Of a stretch of DNA of 64,000 nt, positions 11,586 to 20,278 are shown piece by piece. Made by a program: the position numbers and the translations under genes. Position 1 is the first letter of the stretch. Each line of letters starts with the position of its first letter. Source of the DNA: Pseudomonadota bacterium (GTDB taxonomy: Bacteria; Bdellovibrionota; UBA1018; CAIMNF01); the NCBI GenBank assembly GCA_027486675.1, contig JAIXOQ010000003.1, positions 1 to 64,000 on the forward strand. The letters are read 5' to 3'. The notes below the pieces were generated by a model. The model worked only from the letters and a program-made list of their open reading frames with translations. It was not told the origin of the DNA and did no database searches.

Positions 11586-12311
11586 TCACGCTGCACCGAA
11601 CGACACAGCGTCCGAGATGTCGAGGCGAAGTCCTGGGCCCATCGTTGAAGACAGAGTGACTGACTTCACATAGTTGCCTTTGGAGGTTTGTGGTTTTGCA
11701 CGCAACACTGCGGACATAACCGCACTAAAGTTGTCCTTGAGTTTGTCCGGACCGAATGACTTCTTGCCAATCTTCACGTGAACGATACCGGCTTTCTCTG
11801 CGCGGTATTCAACCTTACCCTTGCGCTGTTCATTGATCGCTTTTGACAAATCAACCGTCACAGTGCCGAGCTTTGGGTTCGGCATCAAATCTTTAGGACC
11901 AAGAATCTTACCGACTTTAGAGATCGCAACCATCATGTCAGGAGTCGCGATTAACTTATCGAAATCAAGAAATCCCCCTTGGATCCGCTCAATAAGGTCA
12001 TCCGAACCGACGATGTCTGCACCAGCGGCGACAGCTTCTTTAGCCTTGTCCCCTTTTGCAACAACCGCGATACGAACCGACTTACCGGTTCCGTGGGGCA
12101 GAACGACTGCGCCGCGGACTTGCTGATCACCTTGTTTGGTATCAACACCGAGATTGAAGGCCAAATCGATGGTTTCATCGAATTTCGCGAAGGATAGCTT
12201 GCAGGCTAATTCCAAGGCTTCTTTGACTGTGTATTGTTTTAAACGATCAACCTGAGTTGCCGCAGCACGATATTTCTTGCCGCCCACGCCAGGGGTTCTT
12301 TCAACTGCCAT
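11586..12311 (-). CDS. rplA: ribosomal protein L1
   Basis: L1 forms the mobile stalk at the E site and in many bacteria represses its own operon. The 241-residue product has the conserved GKxxRVAVVxKG-like segment (GKSVRIAVVAKG) and PNPKLGTV. The start at 12311 (MAVERTPGVGGKKYR) is preferred over an upstream ATG because GAGGGAGAAG lies directly before it. It follows rplK by about 60 bases. Confidence 0.97.
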   Translation of the reverse strand: MAVERTPGVGGKKYRAAATQVDRLKQYTVKEALELACKLSFAKFDETIDLAFNLGVDTKQGDQQVRGAVVLPHGTGKSVRIAVVAKGDKAKEAVAAGADIVGSDDLIERIQGGFLDFDKLIATPDMMVAISKVGKILGPKDLMPNPKLGTVTVDLSKAINEQRKGKVEYRAEKAGIVHVKIGKKSFGPDKLKDNFSAVMSAVLRAKPQTSKGNYVKSVTLSSTMGPGLRLDISDAVSFGAA

Positions 12312-12373
12312 CTTCTCTCCCTCTTGGTGCAAACGCTCCAGGCCCCATGCCTGAAAGCTCCCAAAAAATTTTA

Positions 12374-12799
12374 TTAACCTTGAATCGTAATTCCGCAGCT
12401 CTTTGCAGTTCCTTCGATCGAGTGCATCGCTGTTTCAACAGAACCTGCGTTAAGATCTGGCATTTTCAAACGCGCAATCTCTTCAAGCTGCTTCTTTGTG
12501 ACAGAACCTACTTTTTTCTTGTTTGGCTCGCCTGATCCCTTTTCGATCTTTGCCGCTTTAATCAACAGCACAGCAGCAGGAGGAGTTTTTGTTATGAACG
12601 TAAAAGAACGATCCGAATACACAGTGATAATCACCGGAATCGTCATCCCTTTTTGATCCTGCGTTTTTGCGTTGAATGCCTTACAAAACTCCATGATGTT
12701 AACACCGCGCTGACCGAGCGCTGGACCAACAGGGGGAGCGGGGTTTGCACCACCGCCTGGAATTTGGAGTTTAATCTGACCTGTAACTTTCTTTGCCAT
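12374..12799 (-). CDS. rplK: ribosomal protein L11
   Basis: L11 binds the GTPase-associated centre of 23S rRNA. The 141 residues match the family length exactly, with the N-terminal [20 protein letters not shown] and [15 protein letters not shown], and a C-terminal rRNA-binding domain ending CGITIQG. It is preceded by nusG on the same strand after 24 bases, the conserved order. Confidence 0.98.
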   Translation of the reverse strand: MAKKVTGQIKLQIPGGGANPAPPVGPALGQRGVNIMEFCKAFNAKTQDQKGMTIPVIITVYSDRSFTFITKTPPAAVLLIKAAKIEKGSGEPNKKKVGSVTKKQLEEIARLKMPDLNAGSVETAMHSIEGTAKSCGITIQG

Positions 12800-12823
12800 A
12801 AGTGCCCTATTCTAGTGTTTTAC

Positions 12824-13396
12824 TCAGGTCTTTTCAACCTGAATGAAGTCGAGTTCAACCGGTGTTGATCGACCAAAAATACTTACCAATACCTTTACTT
12901 TACCTTTGTCCTGATTCACTTCTTCAACTAAACCGCTAAAGTTAGCAAACGGACCATCCACTACCTTAACGCTTTCTCCCTCTTGGAAGGAGACTTTTGG
13001 ACGCGGCTTAGCTTGCCCTTCCACAATCCGGTTCGTCATTTTCTGAATTTCGGATTCTGGAACTGGGTGTGGGCGAAGCTTATCTCCAACGAATCCCGTT
13101 ACCTTCGGAGTATTCTTTACAATGTGCCAAGTCTCATCGGTGAGATGCATCTTGACGAGGATATAGCCGGGGAAGAAACGACGCTTCGTGGTGCGCTTCT
13201 GACCCTTCACCAACTCGACTACGTTCTCTTCTGGGACGACGACCTCAGTAAAGAATGCCTCTTTTTTGTTGTTCCTGATGCGCTCCTCTAAAGAGAGCTT
13301 CACCTTATGCTCGTAGCCACTGTACGTGTGAACCACGTACCACGACATTTCGTGTCCAGTTGCTGCTGTTTCTGCGGTATTCGATACGTCAGACAT
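12824..13396 (-). CDS. nusG: transcription factor NusG
   Basis: NusG binds RNA polymerase through its N-terminal domain and links it to ribosomes or Rho through the C-terminal KOW domain. The 190-residue product has [15 protein letters not shown] at about residues 19-33, PGYILVKM near 85, and the KOW segment [17 protein letters not shown] near 140. The start is preceded by AAGGTGG. It lies between secE and rplK as in most bacteria. Confidence 0.98.
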   Translation of the reverse strand: MSDVSNTAETAATGHEMSWYVVHTYSGYEHKVKLSLEERIRNNKKEAFFTEVVVPEENVVELVKGQKRTTKRRFFPGYILVKMHLTDETWHIVKNTPKVTGFVGDKLRPHPVPESEIQKMTNRIVEGQAKPRPKVSFQEGESVKVVDGPFANFSGLVEEVNQDKGKVKVLVSIFGRSTPVELDFIQVEKT

Positions 13397-13412
13397 TGCA
13401 AGCCACCTTTAT

Positions 13413-13787
13413 CTAGAAAATCTGCTGCATGACCCAGGTCATGAGCGAATCAAAGCCACCAAGGACAACACCGGAAATCATCACCATAATCACAACAAGG
13501 AAAGTCGCCCGAGTCGTGTCTTGCCGAGTGGGCCAGGTCACACGCCCCATTTCAAGTACGACCTCATTCATAAAGGCATTTGAACGATCGTTGAAATAAA
13601 GCCCAAATCCAGTAATGAGAGCCGCCGCAAGGGCCGCTCCTCTCACGACTAAGTCTGACCTGCGGATCCGGACTTCCAGTCCATAGGCAGCAAAAATCTT
13701 TGTTAAACCCACGAAGAAAACGAGCCCAACAAGAGCACCGCAACCGAGGAAAATGAGATTAACCCACTTTTGACGCTGATTTTCCAC
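13413..13787 (-). CDS. secE: protein translocase subunit SecE
   Basis: SecE clamps SecY in the protein-export channel. Three membrane segments are visible (about residues 8-32, 47-66 and 97-122 of the 124-residue form), the three-helix arrangement of E. coli type. The conserved amphipathic region EMGRVTWPTRQDT precedes the last segment. A GTG start at 13787 with AAAGGGA upstream is preferred, since the longer reading frame would begin inside the tRNA-Trp gene. That leaves only 15 bases between the mature tRNA and secE, so they share a transcript. Confidence 0.9.
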   Translation of the reverse strand: MENQRQKWVNLIFLGCGALVGLVFFVGLTKIFAAYGLEVRIRRSDLVVRGAALAAALITGFGLYFNDRSNAFMNEVVLEMGRVTWPTRQDTTRATFLVVIMVMISGVVLGGFDSLMTWVMQQIF

Positions 13788-13802
13788 TTCTTGATCCCTT
13801 TC

Positions 13803-13878
13803 TGGCAGGCCGGGAGGGATTCGAACCCACAACCCGCGGATTTGGAATCCGCTGCTCTACCGTTGGAGCTACCGACCT
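13803..13878 (-). tRNA. tRNA-Trp (anticodon CCA)
   Basis: The 76-nt cloverleaf has acceptor AGGTCGG pairing CCGGCCT, anticodon loop TTCCAAA and a TTCGAAT T-loop, with CCA encoded (13803-13805). It sits between tuf and secE, the conserved position of trpT. Confidence 0.96.
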
Positions 13879-13880
13879 CC

Positions 13881-13922
13881 AAAAGAGAGGCCGGGGCGGA
13901 GAAACTCTCCAGCACCGGCCTC
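13881..13922 (-). terminator. terminator-like hairpin between tuf and tRNA-Trp
   Basis: On the minus strand GAGGCCGG pairs with CCGGCCTC, with an inner GGAGA-TCTCC helix, followed by TCTTTT directly before tRNA-Trp. It should reduce read-through from the highly expressed tuf gene into secE-nusG, or serve as a processing site. Confidence 0.7.
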
Positions 13923-13942
13923 CAAAAATCTAAGTTTCAGAG

Positions 13943-15133
13943 TTACTCGATGATTTCCGAAACAACACCTGCGCCTACAGTTCTGCCGCCCTCACGGATA
14001 GCAAAACGTAGTTCCTTTTCCATCGCGATAGGAGTGATGAGTTCAACTTCCATCGAAATGTTGTCCCCAGGCATTACCATTTCTACGTTCTCTGGAAGAG
14101 TGACAACACCAGTCACGTCCGTTGTACGGAAGTAAAACTGTGGGCGATAACCTTTAAAGAATGGAGTGTGACGGCCACCTTCCTCTTTTGTGAGGATGTA
14201 AGCAGCACCTTTGAATTTTTTGTGCGGAGTGATCGAACCTGGCTTCGCAAGAACTTGGCCACGTTCCACGTCTTCTTTTTTAGTACCACGAAGAAGTGCG
14301 CCGATGTTGTCGCCAGCTTCGCCGGAATCCAACAACTTACGGAACATCTCAATCCCGGTAACGACAGTTTTTGTCGTTGGGCGAAGACCGATGATTTCGA
14401 TCTCATCATTGACACGCAGAACGCCGCGCTCAATACGGCCTGTAACAACGGTTCCACGACCAGAGATCGAGAAAACGTCTTCAACCGGCATCAAGAATGG
14501 ACGATCCAAAGCACGAGTTGGCTGTGGGATCGCTGCGTCTACTGCGTCCATAAGCTTCATGATTGCTTTTTCGCCAAGATCACCAGCATCACCTTCGGAA
14601 GCTTTCAAAGCTGAACCGCGGATGAATGGGATTGTGTCTGCAGGGAAACTGTATTTTTTCAGAAGATCTTTCACTTCTTCTTCGACGAGCTCGATCAGAT
14701 CCGGGTCATCGACCATGTCGCACTTGTTCAAGAAAACAACAATCGCTGGAACACCGACTTGGCGAGCAAGAAGAATGTGTTCACGTGTTTGCGGCATTGG
14801 ACCGTCTGCTGCAGAAACAACAAGAATAGCGCCGTCCATTTGAGCAGCACCTGTGATCATGTTCTTCACATAGTCAGCGTGACCAGGACAGTCCACGTGA
14901 GCGTAGTGACGTTTTTCAGTCTCGTACTCAACGTGCGTTGTATTGATCGTAATCCCGCGCTCTTTTTCTTCTGGGGATTTATCAATGCTCGCATAGTCCA
15001 TGGCTTTTGCGCGGCCTGCTTTAGCTAAAACTTTCGTAATCGCAGAAGTCAGCGTTGTTTTTCCGTGATCGACGTGGCCGATCGTTCCAATGTTGCAATG
15101 GGGCTTATTCCGCTCAAACTTTTCTTTCGACAT
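13943..15133 (-). CDS. tuf: elongation factor Tu
   Basis: EF-Tu delivers aminoacyl-tRNA to the ribosome. The 396-residue product begins [20 protein letters not shown]. It carries the G1 motif GHVDHGKT, the switch segment ending [22 protein letters not shown], and NKCDMVDD, followed by domains 2 and 3. The start at 15133 is fixed by homology; the longer open frame upstream is untypical. It is framed by tRNA genes as in the E. coli tufB operon. Confidence 0.98.
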   Translation of the reverse strand: MSKEKFERNKPHCNIGTIGHVDHGKTTLTSAITKVLAKAGRAKAMDYASIDKSPEEKERGITINTTHVEYETEKRHYAHVDCPGHADYVKNMITGAAQMDGAILVVSAADGPMPQTREHILLARQVGVPAIVVFLNKCDMVDDPDLIELVEEEVKDLLKKYSFPADTIPFIRGSALKASEGDAGDLGEKAIMKLMDAVDAAIPQPTRALDRPFLMPVEDVFSISGRGTVVTGRIERGVLRVNDEIEIIGLRPTTKTVVTGIEMFRKLLDSGEAGDNIGALLRGTKKEDVERGQVLAKPGSITPHKKFKGAAYILTKEEGGRHTPFFKGYRPQFYFRTTDVTGVVTLPENVEMVMPGDNISMEVELITPIAMEKELRFAIREGGRTVGAGVVSEIIE

Positions 15134-15299
15134 ATACCTACCATCCCTTTCCGATGACAAATTCCAGTGACAAAAAATGACGAACAATTTTTCCGACTCG
15201 CGATTTGGGTCGCGTTTCGGAATTTCACTCAAAACCAGCGAGAGAGTGATTCAGGGCCGAAGAATACACCAAACAGTGAACCAAATGCTATAGCCGAAG

Positions 15300-15374
<75 letters not shown>

Positions 15375-15416
15375 GCTACCACTTTCGTTAACTAACACAA
15401 TCCACTCTGTTTAAAG

Positions 15417-15493
15417 TGGAGCGGGAGACGGGTCTCGAACCCGCAACCCTCAGCTTGGAAGGCTGATACTCTAGCCAATTGAGCTACTCCCGC
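15417..15493 (-). tRNA. tRNA-Gly (anticodon TCC)
   Basis: The 77-nt cloverleaf has acceptor GCGGGAG, anticodon loop CTTCCAA and encoded CCA (15417-15419). Confidence 0.95.
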
Positions 15494-15505
15494 CCGACAA
15501 AATAA

Positions 15506-15591
15506 TGGTGGAGAGGGAAGGAATCGAACCTTCGAAGGCTGACGCCGCCAGATTTACAGTCTGGTCCGTTTGACCGCTCCGGAACCTCTCC
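15506..15591 (-). tRNA. tRNA-Tyr (anticodon GTA)
   Basis: This 86-nt class II tRNA has a long variable arm, acceptor GGAGAGG, anticodon loop CTGTAAA and encoded CCA (15506-15508). Confidence 0.95.
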
Positions 15592-15613
15592 ACACAAAAT
15601 ACCTAAAGAAACA

Positions 15614-15689
15614 TGGAGCTGAAGATCGGATTCGAACCGATGACCTGCTGTTTACAAAACAGCTGCTCTACCAACTGAGCTACTTCAGC
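15614..15689 (-). tRNA. tRNA-Thr (anticodon TGT)
   Basis: The 76-nt cloverleaf has acceptor GCTGAAG, anticodon loop TTTGTAA and encoded CCA (15614-15616). It is the first gene of the thr-tyr-gly-thr-tuf order known from E. coli. Confidence 0.95.
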
Positions 15690-15713
15690 CTTTTCTCTTT
15701 TCGATAGGTACCC

Positions 15714-15743
15714 ATGTTTTTCTGTCGGATCCGCCTTTGTCAA
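15714..15743 (-). promoter_or_regulatory. probable promoter of the tRNA-tuf operon
   Basis: A perfect TTGACA (-35) lies at 15738-15743 on the minus strand, about 50 bases before the first tRNA. The -10 at the right distance (AAACAT or overlapping AAAACA) is poor, so only the -35 is convincing. Confidence 0.45.
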
Positions 15744-15755
15744 TCCGAATTGCCG

Positions 15756-16883
15756 TCATTCCGCAACTGGGGGCACTTGTGTGACTGGAAACTGCATCAG
15801 GGAGCCCATCACCCCTACAGATGCATCATTTCCGTTCACATCCGCAGGCAAGACCCGCACTTTTGCTTCCCCGACGGTCGGAGAGAGCTCAATTTGAGTC
15901 ACAGATTCCGTTTCAGAAAGAGTATGTGGATTCACGTGCTCGGTAGAATTTTGGATACAGGTGAAGAAGGGAGACGACACTGGACGCGTTTCCCAAACAC
16001 TAGGCACCAATAAACTTGGGCGTATGCGGCAGTTTGAATCTGGGAGGCAGCTATATTCTGTGCCCACAGCTATTTGAACCTCACCCGTGAATGTTGGCAT
16101 GCTGAACGCTTGGTTCGTGCGGACACGAGAGCAGTAAGACTGACAATCGGTGACTTCGACAGTTTGGGTTGTGCGCTCTTGCGGCCTCAAAAGACTTAAC
16201 TCCTCCTGATCGAGCTTCGCATAAACGTTGAAATAGGCATTGTTTTGATCTGTTTCTATAAATTCTGGATAGACCGGAAACACCTCGTCACTTGCACCTT
16301 CGGACTGAGTGACGCTTCCTCCACATCCTTGATTCCCTACAGTCACCGTTTGTCTCCTGATGAAAGGGCGTGCAGTACCGATCGCTTCAGTGCCGAAAGA
16401 AAAATTAAAAGTTTTCCCTGATTGATTGCGCTGTAGAGCAAGCCGTCCCAGCACTACGCGTTGAAGCGCTCCTTCAGCTTGCACCTCGGGCCCGATATTG
16501 GGCGGCGCTAACTGAGCTGCGATTAAGCCAGGAACCCAATTGAGAATGAGATTTGGAATTTGCTTTTTCCACAGAGGAATACCATCGGTGACCGTGCCCA
16601 CTGCCCCTTGGACTTGAACGGGCGCGAGTGGGTTTCCCTTCGAATCTAGTCCGGACAGCTCTACGCCAGACGCGCTACTTGGAAGGATCAGGGTGCGTGC
16701 AGTTCCTGGCAGCTCTTCGGTCCGCGATCCGGCACGCGCGGTAAACTTTGCAGGATTTTCCTCTGATACCTGCTGTTGTCCTTGATCCTGAACGACATCC
16801 ACTAGGCTTTGGTTGCGCTTCGAACCACACCCAAAAAGCAGACAAGGAAGTAGTAACCCTAAGAATGAAAGTTTCTTTGACAT
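15756..16883 (-). CDS. exported lipoprotein of unknown function
   Basis: I recognise no family. The 375-residue product starts with a lipoprotein signal (MSKKLSFLGLLLPCLLFGC), so it should be lipidated at the Cys at about residue 19 and anchored in an outer or inner membrane facing the periplasm. The remainder is low in Lys and rich in Val, Thr and Pro, with six or more Cys in the second half that could form disulfides, suggesting beta-rich extracytoplasmic domains. The ATG at 16883 has GGAG six bases upstream, but this SD lies inside a perfect hairpin (16886-16908). An in-frame ATG at 16907 would add eight residues before the signal and is less likely. It is last in a minus-strand cluster, 35 bases after meaB. 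Confidence 0.8.
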   Translation of the reverse strand: MSKKLSFLGLLLPCLLFGCGSKRNQSLVDVVQDQGQQQVSEENPAKFTARAGSRTEELPGTARTLILPSSASGVELSGLDSKGNPLAPVQVQGAVGTVTDGIPLWKKQIPNLILNWVPGLIAAQLAPPNIGPEVQAEGALQRVVLGRLALQRNQSGKTFNFSFGTEAIGTARPFIRRQTVTVGNQGCGGSVTQSEGASDEVFPVYPEFIETDQNNAYFNVYAKLDQEELSLLRPQERTTQTVEVTDCQSYCSRVRTNQAFSMPTFTGEVQIAVGTEYSCLPDSNCRIRPSLLVPSVWETRPVSSPFFTCIQNSTEHVNPHTLSETESVTQIELSPTVGEAKVRVLPADVNGNDASVGVMGSLMQFPVTQVPPVAE

Positions 16884-16885
16884 AC

Positions 16886-16908
16886 AATGCTCCTTTTTGG
16901 GGAGCATT
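16886..16908 (-). promoter_or_regulatory. hairpin that encloses the SD of the lipoprotein gene
   Basis: AATGCTCC and GGAGCATT form an 8-bp perfect stem with a 7-nt loop (CCAAAAA). The right arm holds the GGAG SD, and the start codon follows the stem after two bases. The upstream meaB stop is 10 bases away, so ribosomes leaving meaB could open it (translational coupling). The role is inferred; the structure is directly visible. Confidence 0.6.
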
Positions 16909-16918
16909 CATGCGGGGA

Positions 16919-17887
16919 TCATGCCAATCGGCCAGAAAGCGCGTTAGCTACCTGATAGGGCGAGAGCCGCTTTGCGAGTAGTTCCTTAAGAAGCTCCTGT
17001 CCACTGGCGGAAGTCATCGATGCTGCGAAAGAAATCCTGAGCTGTTCAGATAGAACATCAAAAACTTCTTCGGCTAAAAATTCTGTCTGTTTCTCAGCCA
17101 AGAGTCCTGATTCCAGAATATGTTTTCCATGACTTAAGCACGCGTCGACCAAAGCCTCCACCCCTTGACTACGAACCGCTTCCATTTTTAGGACTGGCGG
17201 TGTGTATCCCCGACGCGACTTGTTCTCCGCCAGGCCAATCATGAGCATGAGCTCACGCACGAGTTTGTCTGCCTCAGGACGATCCGCTTTATTGACTGCG
17301 AAAACATCCGCGATTTCCATAAGTCCAGCCTTCATCACTTGAATGCTGTCTCCACTTTCTGGAACGAGCAAAACACATACAGTGTGCGCCAACTTGAGAA
17401 TATCGAGTTCCGTCTGACCCACTCCTGCTGTTTCAACGAGAATGAAGTCAAAACCCGTTGCGTCTAAGGCCATAACGACTTCTTTAGTCGCGTGAGATAA
17501 ACCTCCGTGGCGACCCCGAGTCGCAAGGCTTCGAATATATACCCCAGAATCAGAAGCATGCTGCTGCATGCGAATGCGATCTCCAAGAATTGCCCCACCG
17601 GTAAATGGGCTGGATGGATCGATTGCAACTACCGCAACAGAATGTCCCCGCGCGCGTAAAATGTGAATCACCTGGTCCACTGCGGTAGATTTTCCGGCAC
17701 CGGGCGGGCCTGTGAATCCCCACACTTTCGCTGTCCCAGTATGCGAAAAGAGTGCACTGATCAGCTCTTCGGTATCGAGACTTCGGCGCTCAATTTTGGA
17801 GATCAGTCGTGCGAGTGCCGCCCTATTCCCTTGTCTGGCTTGCTGAATGAGTTCGGCATGCGAAGTCGTCCCTAGATCAACTGCCAT
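16919..17887 (-). CDS. meaB: MeaB/ArgK-type P-loop GTPase
   Basis: MeaB-type GTPases act as chaperones that protect and reload the cobalamin-dependent methylmalonyl-CoA mutase. The 322-residue product has the P-loop GPPGAGKST near residue 55, the family motif DPSSPFTGGAILGDRIRM near 90, DFILVETAGVGQTE near 145, and NKAD for guanine recognition. No mutase gene lies in this window, so the partner must be elsewhere. The ATG at 17887 overlaps the end of the upstream small gene; a GTG at 17911 is an alternative and would overlap it more. Confidence 0.88.
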   Translation of the reverse strand: MAVDLGTTSHAELIQQARQGNRAALARLISKIERRSLDTEELISALFSHTGTAKVWGFTGPPGAGKSTAVDQVIHILRARGHSVAVVAIDPSSPFTGGAILGDRIRMQQHASDSGVYIRSLATRGRHGGLSHATKEVVMALDATGFDFILVETAGVGQTELDILKLAHTVCVLLVPESGDSIQVMKAGLMEIADVFAVNKADRPEADKLVRELMLMIGLAENKSRRGYTPPVLKMEAVRSQGVEALVDACLSHGKHILESGLLAEKQTEFLAEEVFDVLSEQLRISFAASMTSASGQELLKELLAKRLSPYQVANALSGRLA

Positions 17888-18125
17888 TGGACTTTGCTGC
17901 AGCCTTTTCACTCATACGCTGCTTAATTTTTTGTTTAATATATTCTTTGGAATGCTGGCAGTCAGAGGTGAGCTCTTTCTCTTTTTCGCTCAAACACTGA
18001 AATACTTTCTCAGTCGATTTTTGTTCTATTTTGGAACAATGGGAGTCCATGTCTATTCGGCACGCTGAATCTAAAAAGGGGTTCTCTGCAAAACACTGTG
18101 TGAGCGTAATCAATAACCAAATCAC
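17877..18125 (-). CDS. small exported Cys-rich-repeat protein
   Basis: The 82-residue product from a GTG at 18125 (GAGGG nine bases upstream) starts with a short hydrophobic signal (VIWLLITLTQCFA). It is followed by a segment with Cys spaced as in the cysteine-rich repeat of eukaryotic Golgi protein GLG1: SACRIDMDSHC, then FQCLSEKEKELTSDC. Such single-repeat periplasmic proteins occur in many proteobacteria with no known role. The C-terminus is Lys-rich. A longer frame upstream lacks signal features. The gene sits between the helicase and meaB with 13 bases on one side and an 11-base overlap on the other, so it belongs to the same transcript. Confidence 0.7.
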   Translation of the reverse strand: MIWLLITLTQCFAENPFLDSACRIDMDSHCSKIEQKSTEKVFQCLSEKEKELTSDCQHSKEYIKQKIKQRMSEKAAAKSNGS

Positions 18126-18138
18126 AATATCATTCCCT

Positions 18139-19287
18139 CTAATGAGAGATATTAGCACAGCCAGAGCAACGTCCGCAGTTCCCCTGAGAATCTGGCGATT
18201 TGGAGTCAAAATACTTCTCTAGAATATGGATCTTGCAAGCGCGGGACCGGTACCAAGCCTCGGCCTCCGCGAGCATCCGGCCTCGTCGTTCCGAGCCCTC
18301 CGCTATCCAACTGAGGCGGCCGAAATCATCGGAATCCCAAAAGGCGTAGACTTTTGCAGAATCCCCCGTCCTCCCGACTCGCCCGATCGCCTGTGCCAAT
18401 GCAAGTAAAGAAACAGTCGGTTGCAAGATGATCCCATGACGTAAATGCGAAATATCCATACCCATTCCAAAAGCTGAGGTAGCGATCATGAAGCGCGTCT
18501 TCCGTGATCTAAAGTTTGATTCAATGGCCTTACGTTCCTCTGGACTCAACCCTGCGTGGTAGTAAGCAGTAGAAGAATATTCGGCTTGGAGAGCGCTGTA
18601 GACACGCTCCGCCAATTGGCGAGTAGAGACAAAAATCACACATGCATCCTTCGCGTCTGTACTGAGGACTTCCCTCACTCGGCCTAATCTTTTATGCAGC
18701 GACTCATGCATCACTCGAATCTGAATCGAGGACGGAACGGAAAATTGTCCAACAATGTGGAGAGGTAGATTTTCCAGGCCCTCACGTAAAAACCGAACCC
18801 CTAAGCTAGGGATAGTAGCGGTCGCCCAATATGAAGAACGAAGCGATGACAACTGACACACGTCAAAAACGGACAAAAATTCGGGCCGAAAGTCGTCGGC
18901 CCAGTCCCAAACACAGTGGGCTTCATCGACAAAGAGAAATTCTGGCAGCCATCTTCGAGTGACTTCTAACCGATTGGACAGGACCTCCGGACTCACGATC
19001 CAGATTCCTTTCTCACCCTTTGCCGGCGACCTAGCGCTGCCACCAAAACCCTCAATCGTCTCAAAGCCCTTGTTTGCTAGGTTTTGCGCCAATTGGCGAG
19101 CGAGTGCCACGAGTGGAACAACAGCAATCACGCGGTCAAATTGGCGAGCATGCAGCTCAAAGACAAGAGTCTTGCCCGATCCAGTGGGCGCAATGAGAAG
19201 AACGTGTTGGTGATCTGCTAAAGCCTTAAGGGCCTCGGTTTGCGACGCGCGTAAGATTTGGTTTTGGTTATTGGGGCTGGTGTCCAT
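18139..19287 (-). CDS. short RecQ-like superfamily 2 DNA helicase
   Basis: The 382-residue protein has a complete RecA-like pair: motif I APTGSGKT near residue 35, motif II DEAH (VDEAHCVWDWADDFRPEF), and motif VI QAIGRVGRTGD near 305. The DEAHC.WDWADDFRPEF block is diagnostic of RecQ. After the helicase core only a reduced zinc-binding segment remains (CKIHILEKYFDS then CGRCSGC), and neither winged-helix nor HRDC domain follows. It is therefore much shorter than E. coli RecQ (about 610). A 3'-5' DNA-unwinding activity is likely by family. The ATG at 19287 overlaps the upstream gene by 20 bases; a TTG at 19308 is possible. Confidence 0.88.
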   Translation of the reverse strand: MDTSPNNQNQILRASQTEALKALADHQHVLLIAPTGSGKTLVFELHARQFDRVIAVVPLVALARQLAQNLANKGFETIEGFGGSARSPAKGEKGIWIVSPEVLSNRLEVTRRWLPEFLFVDEAHCVWDWADDFRPEFLSVFDVCQLSSLRSSYWATATIPSLGVRFLREGLENLPLHIVGQFSVPSSIQIRVMHESLHKRLGRVREVLSTDAKDACVIFVSTRQLAERVYSALQAEYSSTAYYHAGLSPEERKAIESNFRSRKTRFMIATSAFGMGMDISHLRHGIILQPTVSLLALAQAIGRVGRTGDSAKVYAFWDSDDFGRLSWIAEGSERRGRMLAEAEAWYRSRACKIHILEKYFDSKSPDSQGNCGRCSGCANISH

Positions 19288-20278
19288 CACCAGATGAATG
19301 TTCAACAACCGTGCCGACTTTAACGGGACGAAGCACGTATATCACCCCACCCAATACACCCACCACGACCTGGGTCAGGACAATCCAGTTAAAAACGTCC
19401 ACGCCAATATCAAGACCAACCATCTGAAACAGAAAATAAAATGCCGCATGCCCTGTGCCAATACCGGCCGGAAGAATGGGAATGGCGGTAAACAACATCC
19501 CTACCGGCACAATGATCGCAAGTAACCCAAGAGAAGGGGGCGCGGGCGCCAACACAGTCGCGACCAAAAACGCAATCGACACCAAAATTGCGTGAATCAA
19601 TAGAGAAATTGCCGCCGCCCTGACCAGAGTTCTACGTTCCTCCCGAAAGGAAAGGATAGATTGGTACACACGAGCAAGAGATCCCATCTTTGGAAACCGG
19701 TGTGCAAAAGCGTGAAACATCTTGCCCAAGGGGTCCGATTTACGGTGAGACAAAACGTAGGAAAAAAATCCAATCACACCGAGTCCAGAGAAAAGTATTG
19801 ATGCCAGAAGAGACCGCGGAAATTGAAACCCATGGCTATCAATCACGTTTAAGAGTGTCGCCATACAAGCCACTGCGACTAACGCACTCATGCCTAAGAT
19901 GCGATCTATAAGGATGCTTCCAAAGGCATTGGAACGTCTACCCTCTGCAACCCTCACTACGAGTACAGCCTTAACGACATCACCACTCACCGCCCCAGGC
20001 AGGGCAATATTAAAAAAAGCACCGATGAGGTTGAGATGAAGTACTTTCGACCAACCCAGAACAATCCCCTGAGCAGCGAGCAACATCTTCCAACGCCAAG
20101 TGCCTAAGAGCGTATTTATAATCAATAAAACGACGATCGCCGCACAGATCGGCTGGTTATCGACAACGGCAGCGAAAGCGCCTTGTGAAATCAGACCGCG
20201 TTTTTGCAAAAAGTAAAAGAGTGCAGCTACCGCCACAAACTTTAAAAGTGGAACTGCAAAACGCTTAGGATTTTCCAA
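19268..20278 (-). CDS. flippase-like integral membrane protein (YbhN/LPG-synthase TM family)
   Basis: The product (about 336 residues) has some eight membrane helices and the layout of the lysylphosphatidylglycerol synthase transmembrane family, including NLIGAFFNIALPGAVSGDVVKA and an IPILPAGIGTGHAAF-like segment near the C-terminus. Members without the synthase domain are thought to act on polyprenyl-linked lipids or sugars. The neighbouring glycosyltransferases suggest an envelope glycolipid role; this is inference. The start is uncertain: a TTG at 20278 with GGAG close upstream leaves a 14-base overlap with the amidotransferase, while the longer frame from 20338 would overlap by 74. Confidence 0.8.
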   Translation of the reverse strand: MENPKRFAVPLLKFVAVAALFYFLQKRGLISQGAFAAVVDNQPICAAIVVLLIINTLLGTWRWKMLLAAQGIVLGWSKVLHLNLIGAFFNIALPGAVSGDVVKAVLVVRVAEGRRSNAFGSILIDRILGMSALVAVACMATLLNVIDSHGFQFPRSLLASILFSGLGVIGFFSYVLSHRKSDPLGKMFHAFAHRFPKMGSLARVYQSILSFREERRTLVRAAAISLLIHAILVSIAFLVATVLAPAPPSLGLLAIIVPVGMLFTAIPILPAGIGTGHAAFYFLFQMVGLDIGVDVFNWIVLTQVVVGVLGGVIYVLRPVKVGTVVEHSSGDGHQPQ

